Shown piece after piece: positions 45,547 to 54,874 of a DNA stretch of 64,000 bases. Position numbers and translations under genes: made by a program. The notes below the pieces were generated by a model that saw nothing but the letters and a program-made list of their open reading frames with translations, made no database searches and was not told the origin of the DNA. The stretch is taken from positions 437,015 through 501,014 of the forward strand of contig ML986579.1 in the NCBI GenBank assembly GCA_010094045.1. The letters are read 5' to 3'. This DNA is from Lojkania enalia (taxonomy: Eukaryota; Ascomycota; Dothideomycetes; Pleosporales). Within the stretch, counting starts at the first letter, position 1; the number at the start of each line of letters is the position of its first letter.

Positions 45547-46835
45547 ATGGCATCCACCTCCAACAGACACCATAGCAAGCTTGTTCAAGGTCACAAGAGT
45601 ACCGGTTCTCCCAAGGTGGTGGGTAGCACTCGTTTCCTGAGAAATATAGTGTCTGACATTCCGCAGGATTTCCACAGCTTCTTCCAAGAAGTTCTCGAGA
45701 AATTGCAGAAGAACCCGCTCGCCATCACCGCAGAGGATGCCCGGCGCCTGCATGAGCACTTCGACGCTACCGACGAGCGCTCTGCCAAGATCATCTCTGC
45801 GATTGAAGCCCTTGCACTTGCCCAGCCGGACATCATGGCAACCAGCAACGGCAAGATCGAGGCTGCGGCTCCCAGCCCGCCAAAGGTCTGCCTTCTCACT
45901 CTTGTGAATGATCTGGCTGCAACCGTTGATGCAAATCCGGATGGTGTCAGCCCTGAGGTGTTGGAGTCGACGCAGCGTGTTGTGAGCAGTAAGTCTGTCC
46001 GCATCGAACTTAGTTCTTCTTGGCCGGCCGTATCAACATCTATTTCCTACATGCATCAGAACAAGTATGTTAATAGTGCTTAATAGAGATGCAGAAGGCA
46101 ATTGGTCACACCAACGCTCCTCATCCAGAGCTTGAGGGTGAACTGCAGGAAGAGTTCGCCCAGATTAAGCCCAAAGTCGAGAAAGGCATAGTCACGAAAG
46201 AGGAGGCAGACCATCTCCACTCGCTCGAAGCTCGAGCCCATGGCCACACTGAAAAAGGTGGGTTGACGGCTATGGCCCAGTCAGTGGCTGCAAGGCGAGA
46301 GCGTTCCCTCAGCCAAGAAAAGCAAGAGCATCTCCTCTGTCAAGAAATTGCCAAAACGGAGCCGAAGATCGAGAGTCACACCGTCACCAAGGGAGAGGCG
46401 GCTCATCTAAATTCCCTAGAAACTAAGGCCTATGGGCACGCCCAGAAGGGAGGGGTGGTAGCAACCGCCCAATCGGTATCGGCGAAGGAGGAAGCCCTTA
46501 GAGAGGCAGCTGTGAAGATCGAACCGAAGATCAAGGACGGTACCGTTACCAATAAGGAGGCAGACCACCTGCATGCTCTTGAAGTCCGAGCCCACGGCCA
46601 TACTGAGAAGGGTGGCCTTGCCGCAACTGCTCAGTCTATTGCTGCCAAGCGCGAGCGCCGCAAGTCTCTCAGCAATGCTTCGAACAGTCACCAGAAGTCT
46701 CCCAGCAATGCTGCCAATAGTCAAGTTGCCCCATCCAAGGACCACGAAGCCAAAGCTGGTGTCCAACACGTCGAGGGCGTCGACATCCCTCTCCGCCCAA
46801 AGGCCGAGGTTGGGGTCGAGAACACTGCCCACTAG
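45547..46835 (+). CDS. SMP (seed maturation protein/LEA-like) repeat protein
   Basis: 396 aa, exons 45547-45988 and 46087-46835 (98-nt intron). The C-terminal half holds three units of about 55 residues sharing VTxxEAxHLxxLExxAxGHxxKGGxxAxAQSxxA. Examples are VTKEEADHLHSLEARAHGH, VTKGEAAHLNSLETKAYGH and VTNKEADHLHALEVRAHGH. A shorter related helix pair lies in the N-terminal half (ITAEDARRLHEHFDATDERS, preceding ISAIEALALAQPD). This is the SMP domain of plant LEA-type proteins, also common in moulds. Such proteins are hydrophilic and linked to desiccation or conidial stress tolerance in plants, and by inference in fungi. The Lys/Ser/Asn-rich C-terminus is disordered. A TATA-like box lies about 115 bp upstream, which fits regulated expression. 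Confidence 0.85.
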
Positions 46836-47260
46836 TTCCCTCCACACAATCAGAACCGGTTATATTGACTGCCCGAGGATATGGATATACCAATTTGACT
46901 GAGCAGCCTGATGACATGGGCGTGTCTTTGTGCAGGGGCCTATGATAAATATGAAATATCCACCATCGGAGGTGTAGTATCACACATCAAGATGCACTAT
47001 TCGAACTCAAATACAGGCGGTTCAACCAAAATTCCTTTGCTATATTGTGACAATGATGTTTCGCAGTCATGAGCCAATACGTCTGGAACAGCGATACTCG
47101 GCCTCCACCTCTTGTTCCTTTAACATACTACTGAATATCTTGTCTATGGTATCTCCTTGTATGTACATATGACTACCGCTAAAGCTATCCAATACCGATC
47201 AACATTTGGCAACATCTCAATTAATCTTGTCTACACGGCGCGCTGCACGAGAGTGAATTA
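46836..47260. other. Intergenic, convergent 3' regions
   Basis: About 425 bp between the convergent SMP and RNA1 genes. No gene seen. Confidence 0.6.
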
Positions 47261-48634
47261 TTAGATTTGCGTCTTGGCAAGCTGTTCCGCTAACTCTTCA
47301 ACCTTCTTATCCTTCTCTTGAGGCACGTTTTGCTCTTCTGCCTCCTGATCCGCAGCAATCTGCCTGGCAGCCCTCTCCTCAACCTCCACGCCTTCTTCTT
47401 CCTCCTCACTTGCCCTCTTCAACTCTTCCTCTTCACTCTCCTCCTCCTCCTCTTCGCTTTCCAATTCGTCCAATTCATCGAGCCCCCAATACTCATCATC
47501 GTCCTCTCCCTCTTTGTCTGCAGCATCTTGGCGTTTTTGTAAGACCTCGCGTAACATGGCGATAGACTCGTCGTCTTCTGAGAATTTGTTGCCGTTTAGT
47601 TCGACGCGACGCAGGACCGGAAGGACATTGTGAGCGGACGCAAGGCCTGCGATGCCTTTGGCGTTGATGTCGTTGTACTGTAGGCGCAGAACCTCGAGCT
47701 TCTGGTTCTTACCCTTTTGTAAGGCGGTCGCGAGGGCGATGCCTCCCCGACCGCTGAGTAGGCAGTCCCCTACACCGAGCTCTTTTAGCTCTGTCCAGCC
47801 GCCGACTACATTGCTCAGCGCTTTTGCGCCCGTGGCCGTGAACGTGTTGTCCTGAAGGTCGAGGACGGAGAGATTGGAAGCGTGGGAGAGGCCGTTAGTA
47901 AGTAGGTGTGTAATGCCTTCCTGCCGGATGCCGTTTTGCACCATCTTGATTTCCTTGACGCCCTTGTGCGCAGCGTACGTTTTGGCCCATGCGCCCATGC
48001 TTCCATTCTCTAACCTGTTCCGTCCGCAGATGACGGTTTCAAGTTCCGGGACCTCCTTGCCATCTTTCCTAGCGGTCTCCTTCTTCTCGGCGAGAGCGGT
48101 TAAGGCATCAGCGATGAGGACGCCGGCAGCGGGGCCGAGGCCATTGTTGTTGAGGATTAGGTGGCGGAGTGGCGTATGCTGGGAGAGAAAGTCGACGAGG
48201 GGTGCTTGTGTGTTGAGCCCGAAGGCATTGTCGGAGAGGTTCACAGTATAAAGTTCTGGGAGAGTGAGGAGCGATGTGAGGAGGGCTGAGAGCGCCGGAG
48301 GGATCTCGGAAAGCAGACGGCCGGTGAAAACGTCGGCGAAATTCGCTACCTATACAACACCTTTGGTCAATATATATTATAGTCAAAAGGGGGCAGTGAG
48401 GAGGACGCAAGGAGAAGGGCGTGATGCGAGGGGTAAACAAACCTGTAGCTTTTTCTTCGTCTCTAGGACTTTTGCGAGCGCCTCACTCGCCCCAATACCT
48501 AGTGTATTGCCCAAGAAGTGGACTTCCTTGACATCGTCGTTCTCCTTCAGCTCCTTGATATGCGGTTCCAAATCCTCCGCAGTATCGAGCTTCAGGCCCT
48601 TGCCCTCGAGCGAAAAAATCATCTTGTCGGACAT
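47261..48634 (-). CDS. rna1: Ran GTPase-activating protein Rna1
   Basis: 426 aa, exons complement of 47261-48349 and 48443-48634 (93-nt intron after KKKLQ). It activates GTP hydrolysis by Ran in the cytoplasm, giving direction to nuclear transport. The protein is a leucine-rich-repeat crescent, visible as repeated units such as LRHLILNNNGLGPAAG, LSVLDLQDNTFTATGA, LEVLRLQYNDINAKG and LRRVELNGNKFSEDD. The N-terminus MSDKMIFSLEGKGLKL and VKEVHFLGNTLGIGASEAL match RanGAP, including the catalytic-Arg region near GRNRLENGSMG. The C-terminus is highly acidic (ESEEEEEESEEEELKRASEE), as in other Rna1 proteins. It is divergent from COX17 across only 300 bp. Confidence 0.95.
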
Positions 48635-48934
48635 GTCGGTAGGAGGCCTCGCTTAAACTAGACGTTGCGCAGAATAGTAGAGACAGTGTGGTCTGCAGTA
48701 CAAGGGAGGGGTGGTGTGCGGGTGAGAAGTTTGGCGGGGTCTGTGTTGGCAAAATAACAATTGTTTTGGTTGTAGTGGGGGCTCTGGACCGTACCCCTGC
48801 AGCCTACACAAAGTAGCGTCGGAGAGCAGCGGGAATGCCAAGCCCGATGACATGAGCAACCTTGATATTTTCGAAGCTTGTGCAATCGCTGGATTGCTAA
48901 TCACGAACGCACTTTCATTCACTCAGTTGCTACA
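48635..48934. promoter_or_regulatory. Divergent promoter shared by RNA1 and COX17
   Basis: 300 bp between the two start codons with no gene inside, so it must drive both. I see no clear TATA box. Confidence 0.6.
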
Positions 48935-49274
48935 ATGGGATCGGGACAATCGAGTAAGTTATCGACGGATGAGATGCGCCGGATATGGGCTCGCTAATGT
49001 TTTGTAGCGCCGGCAGCAAATCTGGATGCAAGCCCCAAGGCGGACGCTGCTCCTGCAAAACCGAAGGTATGCGCTACTCTTCAGCGCGATTGCAGTATCT
49101 ATTAAGTGAAATCAGCTGATGTAAATTGATCAGCCATGCTGCGTTTGCCTCGACGAAAAGGCCGCCCGCGACGAATGCATGCTCTTCTCCAACGGGGACA
49201 ATGCCCAGAAAGAATGCGAAAGCCTGGTAACGAAATACAAAGACTGTATGGCCGGCTACGGGTTCAAGATATAA
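48935..49274 (+). CDS. cox17: Copper chaperone Cox17
   Basis: 72-aa protein, exons 48935-48953, 49008-49066 and 49134-49274. It is so short and split that no single open frame shows it. The protein begins MGSGQSTPAANLD and continues into AKPKPCCVCLDEKAARDECM, carrying the CC motif that binds Cu(I). This is followed by the CX9C pairs (C-LDEKAARDE-C and ECESLVTKYKDC) and the family ending MAGYGFKI. Cox17 carries copper in the mitochondrial intermembrane space to Sco1 and Cox11 for cytochrome c oxidase. Its N-terminal extension is typical of fungi. Confidence 0.93.
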
Positions 49275-49517
49275 TGCCTATCCTCAGTTTATGGGCGGCG
49301 GCGGCGGCAACTCTAGGCGGCAGGGGGCTGCACTGTACATTACCAAGCATGGATATGGCGTCGAGCATTGCAGGACTATCACCAATTTCAAAGGGAAGGA
49401 TCATGTAAATGTAGATTGATGTTGAGATATATACAAGAAATTGACCGGAAATCTTCCCTCTAAATGAAAAGGACTTGGGTATCTTCATGCAAATAGAGGA
49501 CCCTTGAAATCACCGTT

Positions 49518-51330
49518 CTATTGCGATTTTGTTTTCGATTTAGCCTTTTCTGATTGCCATAGTCCGCTTTGCTTAAAGAGATTCCAGAGACACCAGAAAT
49601 AGCAAAGGCCAAACCCCACAGTGCCGACGAGGACATTAGCCACTGTCCAAAGGTCAGGTTTGTCTTTTGGTGGCGGTATGAATGCTTCGATGACGTGCCA
49701 TCCGGCCATCGCTAGATAGATATTGAGGTGGATGATCTTCGTGAACAAATTCAGCCCACCGGTAATTCCCTCATGGTATGCTGATAGCGATAGAGGAGGT
49801 AGGCCGAGGAGATATGCCCAAAGTAAGGATATTACGAAATACGGAACCCTTAGTTCGTCCCGTTTCAGTAAGGGAAACATGGTCCAGACACCGAGCATGT
49901 TTGCAAGTCCTACCCAGGCTCGGACGTAAGGTAGGAGGCCGCCTGTACTGCCCAACAACACGGTCATAGGTAGTAGTGGTAAGAGAACGTTTTTTTCATG
50001 TACTTGATAAGAGCATAGGAAGAATGCCCACGACGTTGCTGCAAATGCCAATGGGACTAGCTCTTTCCGTGGCTTCAAAAACAGTATTAAGCACGGCGGT
50101 GCGATTGCAACGGACGTCGCAAGTAGCGCTGCTCGCTGAAGCAGAGAACCTGAATACTTATGGAGTTTGTGAAATGTGTGGATGGCGCACCAGATATTGG
50201 CGACTTTGTCTTCAAATAGTCCGCGAGCGAATGGGAATATTCGGTGAATACTTTGAGCCAACTGAAGGATAACTCCATAATACCAAGAATCGTCGTTCAA
50301 CGATATAGGTAGCGATGCTAGAACTGGAGGGACTGGAAGATCTTGCATAGATTCGCCCCTGTATAAGTCGTATCCCACCCCAAGAAGGAACGGGAGGTAC
50401 AGAACAACAAACGAGAGAACTGTAACTACAGCAATAAGTAGAAATCGCATGAGATCGATTTTCGGGATGACACATATCCCGAGGAGATAGGCAAATACTG
50501 CGGGAGCGTAGAATAGCGCCATCTGCTTAAAGCCCAGAGCGCCAACGAAGAAGACACAACTCCATAAGGGTCGTCCTGCTACCATGCTTGACATGGTAGC
50601 TACGGTGAATCCGAGCATTACAGTGTTATATTGGAAATGACCGTGGTCAATAAGAATAGTGGCCGGCTGCATAAGCACTGCTAGTAGAGCAATAGTTGCT
50701 TCCCAAATATTGACACCTTGTAGTTTGGAAAATCGGCGGAGAAAGATGATGACGGCGGGAATGTAGATGAGATATTCGGATACAAATACCGATGCTCGCA
50801 TATAAATCTTAAGTGAGGGGTCGTCGAGAGCTCGAGACTTGTACAAGGCAAACCATTCTGTGTTAATGGTAGAACCACTAACATGATCAGCAATTGCTTT
50901 GGGAAAGGCACGATGTGGCTGCCTACATGACTCCGAGAAGCCAGCTATGATATGCTGTAAGAAGTGGGTAGTCTAATCCCCACCATTGTAGATCATGGAA
51001 ATACCATTGCGAAACCGGTAGATGTTTTGTGATTTCCATCCAATGCCTCTGTGCTTCGAAGTCACCGTGCATTGGCGGCGACTGGTACCCCGAGTAGCCC
51101 CAGAGCGATGTGCTCCACCTGAAGAGACCAGCGGCCATCAATATTAGAGGTAGTGTGACCCATTGCGATACCGTCCCCTTGGCGGGCCATAGGAACGCTA
51201 CGAGGGGAAATGCGGGCTTCCGCGTGTGGGTCGACCGGTCTAAATCGAGCGTTCCATGCGTGACGTGGGCGAGGGAGCCTTCTTCAATCTTTCTCCGGCG
51301 CCGGGGCTTGTGTGTCGACTGTGACGCCAT
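49518..51330 (-). CDS. alg6: Alg6 alpha-1,3-glucosyltransferase
   Basis: 587 aa, exons complement of 49518-50877 and 50927-51330 (49-nt intron). The start is the ATG of MASQSTHKPRRRRKIEEG; a GTG eight codons upstream was not used. It adds the first glucose to the lipid-linked Man9GlcNAc2 oligosaccharide in the ER lumen, using dolichyl-phosphate-glucose. Family motifs are MHGDFEAQRHWMEIT (acidic loop), WYFHDLQWWGLDYPLLTAY, and ILIDHGHFQYNTVMLG. The HGHFQYN form is that of Alg6; Alg8 has a different flank. About ten or more hydrophobic spans follow. A basic N-terminus and a C-terminal KSKTKSQ are cytosolic or retention-type tails. It shares a divergent promoter with NSR1. Confidence 0.93.
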
Positions 51331-52073
51331 GATATAGTTCGGATTGAAGACCACGAGCGTCGTCGTGATATTTCGCAGTGCCGCTCCAAACCCGCGCCAG
51401 GAAGGAGACTAAGCTACGCTTACGCCTGATCTTGGCTAGCGCGCCAAGCCGATTCACCGTCTTCCAATATTGGTCCAAGCTCCTTGACGCTAAGTAAAAT
51501 TTCCTGTCCCGCCTCCAACCTTTTCACTTCATTGTCACATACTTTTCTCCCGCACATCTCAGTTCGGGAATCACTTCGAGGGCTTTCTGGGGGCTTAGCG
51601 GGCTACCGAGGGCATTTTTGAGAGTAGCACTCTCTTATCAGTACCAGAACATCACACAAGTCAGTGGGCATTCGAGGCACATTTCCTTTACACACAGAGG
51701 GCGCAGTTGTTGCTCGCAAGGGCATCACTGCTTATAGAGGGCTTTACGCTACTGAGGGTTTTCTGTATTGTCTTCTTGGCATTTGTGGGAACACTCGCCT
51801 TGAGGTCGATCTTCTGTGGGCTCTTGTGGGCTACTCGTGGGCTTGAGGGACTTCCGCTTCGCGCGGGCTCGAGAGATACCAGTGGGCTTTTCGCAAGTTG
51901 AGACATCCATTAGAAGCAGGCTTTCAGGCGCATGATCTCCGCTTGGGATCAGCGCACTAGCGGCGACACCGATCGTCCTTCGAACCCGTTTACTTTTATC
52001 ACTAACCGTCGAACTACCAGTGTATTTTGAGGTTGTACTAACTTATTACAGACTTAGATAAATATCAAACATC
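51331..52073. promoter_or_regulatory. Divergent ALG6/NSR1 promoter with GGGCTTT-type repeats
   Basis: 743 bp between two start codons. The half near NSR1 carries many copies of a short G-rich element (GGGCTTT, GTGGGCT, GGGCATT) at about 51,577-51,620, 51,664, 51,738, 51,818-51,845 and 51,888. It reads as 5' UTR or promoter sequence of NSR1. A small basic Ser/Pro frame on the minus strand (51688-51906) is produced by the same repeats and is not supported as a gene. Confidence 0.5.
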
Positions 52074-53704
52074 ATGTCGAAGGTCAAGTCTACCAAAGCA
52101 GACTCCAAGAAGGACATCAAGAAGTCCGGTGTCAAAGAAGGGCGAGTTACCAAGCCTACACAAACCCCTAAGGCCAAGAGCAAGGAGATCGCCAAGTCCG
52201 CTGCTACCACTGTCAAAGAGGAGCTGAAGAAGAAGAAGAAGCCCAAGAAAGAGCCCACTCCCGAGCCCGAGTCTGAGTCTGAGTCCGAGTCCGAGCCCGA
52301 GTCCGAATCAGAATCCAGCGCTAGCGAGAGCGAAAGCGAGAGCTCTTCCAGCAATAGCGAGTTCGAGGTCGAAACCAAGAAGCCCGTCAAGGCTAATGGT
52401 GTTAAAATTCCTGCAAAGGCTGAGGAATCGAGCTCTGAATCCTCTAGTAGTGATGAGGAGAGCGACGAAAGTGAAAGCGAGAGCGAGAGTGAGCAGGAGG
52501 CCACCCCCAAGGCTAACGGCGTCAAGGCGCCTGCCGCTAAAGATGAATCCGAGTCCGAGTCTGAGTCATCTGAGAGCGATAGTAGCGAGTCTGAGTCCGA
52601 GTCGGAGGAGGACAAGCCTGCTACAAATGCCAAGGACAGCAGTGCAGCTAAGGACAAGAAGACCGCCAAGGCTGATGTATGTATATTCGATGGTATGTTT
52701 ATTCTGCATGCTGATGGTTACAGTCTTCCTCCGACAAAGAATCTTCCTCTGACTCGGAGTCTGCATCTGGCTCTGACGATTCTGACGACTCATCAGCGAG
52801 CGAGGGCGAGGACGAGGCCCCTTCTAAGAAGCGTAAGGCTGAAGCTGAGGCAGAGCCGGTTGTCAAAAAGACTAAGACTGATACTGGTGCCGCTGATGAC
52901 GGTATCAAAAACCTCTTTGTTGGGAACTTGAGCTGGAATGTTGATGAGGAATGGCTCAACCGTGAATTCGAGAAGTTTGGCGAGATCCTCGGGGTGCGTA
53001 TCATCACTGACAGGGATACCGGACGTGCCAAAGGGTAAGCCACTTACAAATTTCTTACCTTGATCATGACTGACTGGAGTAGATTTGGTTATGTCGAGTT
53101 TGCCACTTCTGAGGCAGCCAAAAATGCGCAGGCTGAGATGCACCAATTCGAGTTGGACGGGCGCCCTCTCAACGTTGACTTTAGCACTCCCCGCCAGAAT
53201 AACCAGGGTGCCAAGGATAGGGGCAACGACCGTGCCAAGCGCTTTGGTGATCAGCGAAGCCCACCCAGCAACACTCTGTTCATCGGAAACATCTCTTTTG
53301 ATGCTACAAATGATATGGTCGGTGAAGCTTTCCAGGAATTCGGCACTATCACGCGTGTATCACTCCCTACTGACAGGGAGACCGGAAACCCTAAAGGCTT
53401 TGGCTATGTCGACTTTTCTACGGTAGAAGAAGCCACCGCTGCTCTTGAGGCATTGAATGGTACTGACATTGCCGGTCGTTCTATTCGCATTGACTTCGCT
53501 GGTGCCCGTGACAACAACGGCGGCGGTCGGGGTGGATTTGGCGGTAGCAGGGGCGATCGCGGCGGCCGAGGTGGGCGTGGAGGATTTGGCGGTCGCGGCG
53601 GTGGAGGCCGGGGTGGTGCTCGTGGAGGACGTGGTGGCGGTCGCGGCGGATCCACCAACCGTGGTGGCTTTGGCGACTTCAAAGGCTCAAAGGTTACATT
53701 TTAA
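52074..53704 (+). CDS. nsr1: Nucleolin-like RRM protein (Nsr1/gar2)
   Basis: 511 aa, exons 52074-52676, 52724-53034 and 53083-53704. It acts in the nucleolus in pre-rRNA processing and 40S assembly. Order of parts: Lys-rich N-terminus; alternating Ser/acidic blocks to about residue 245 (SESESESEPESES and similar), typical CK2 targets; RRM1 (NLFVGNLSWNVDEEWLN near 263, with FGYVEFAT after the splice); RRM2 (NTLFIGNISFDATNDM near 368, then GFGYVDFSTVEEA); and a C-terminal RGG box (GGRGGFGGSRGDRGGRGG) ending GDFKGSKVTF. This matches yeast Nsr1 and fission yeast gar2. The strong codon bias and short introns fit a highly expressed gene. Confidence 0.95.
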
Positions 53705-54874
53705 AGGTTTGTTCGACCTGGTATCACTACCGTGTGTACATTGACGACATACGGATGGTAAGTGTGTGGATGACTATCTAGGGCTTCACTAGCCTTGGAT
53801 ATGATGCAGCGATACCAGAGGGTTCTATTCTCCTAGGACACGGCGTTTTAAGGATGTCAAAAGTGTCTTCTTCCGTACCTAGGCGCCTCTCCTACAATCT
53901 TCGGCCATTGCTCTTGGTCGGTTGATGTAACTTGACATGGTGGCTTAGTAGGTATGTTCTGTATCAATGAATTTACTCTGCGCAATCCCTGTGCTATTCG
54001 CTTGCCTGTTAATCGAATAATCTTGGAGAGCGCACTAGCATGTGCTTCTCGCATCCCGGCATTTGGGCGATACCTGAGATCGTGTCAAAAAAACGTTGTA
54101 ACAATCTATAAGCTAGACTAGCCATTTTGTCTCATCGGGTGAGTAAACCAGTAGCTACACTGAAGAATTCTTTACCTACATTAGATCCGCGTCGTAAGGT
54201 ATTATCTATGTCTAAAGCGTACCTAGTAGTAGATAAAATCTGACATTAGATAGGGAAATGAAGGTAGTTCTAGACGGTACTATTGTAAGTGCCACAAAGA
54301 AGAGGAGACCATTGTTAAATGCGGCAAGGTTTGCTATAGAAAACCATGTATATATCCTTTTATCTCCTATCTGAAGCACTACCTCTTCCAAGATCATTGA
54401 GCAAGTCTAGACTACCTATTTTAAGAAAGACTGGCTTCAATTTGTTCAGTTTAGCGGGATCTTTGTAATTGCTCAATTCTGGGAGCGTATGCTGTCTAGA
54501 CTGGTTGAGGCAGCTGTCCGCACCATTCGCACTAGTCAGTACATTTCATGAGCGGATCTGTTGCTTAAGTTGCTAGGTTTGAGGGCTAGGTAGAGCGAGT
54601 GCTACACACAAGCGGGTTAACACTAGAGATAGGTGCAGGCTATATCCCAGTCGCTAGACTCATATTCTAATTAAAATTGGAGATGTCGGCCTTAAGGATG
54701 TTCATCATAATACTATTCCGAAGCCAGAAGTTTGGATGTTATTTACGAAATTTTACATTCTCTGCGAGTACCAGCTTCTCTAAAATCTAATGCTGTATGT
54801 GAAAAAGGATATCATGTGTACTCAAAAATAACCGCCTATGGACACAGTCTTCTGCTCACACCTGATTCTAGAAA
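53705..54874. other. Intergenic, NSR1 to lipase 3' ends
   Basis: About 1.2 kb between convergent genes. The part after 54,100 is AT-rich with many stops and short coding-like fragments that I cannot assign. A decayed element is possible but was not recognised. Confidence 0.5.

Noticed and set aside
51688..51906. 72-codon basic Ser/Pro-rich frame on the minus strand, with an ATG and a CALCV ending
   Set aside because: Its SP-rich character comes directly from the GGGCTTT-type DNA repeats of the NSR1 promoter. No independent support.
53404..53682. Proline/arginine-rich minus-strand frame
   Set aside because: It is the antisense shadow of the RGG box of the Nsr1-like protein.
54100..54700. AT-rich fragment with coding-like pieces, considered as a transposon remnant
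   Set aside because: No terminal repeats, target duplication or transposase motif could be read; evidence is too thin for a mobile-element call.
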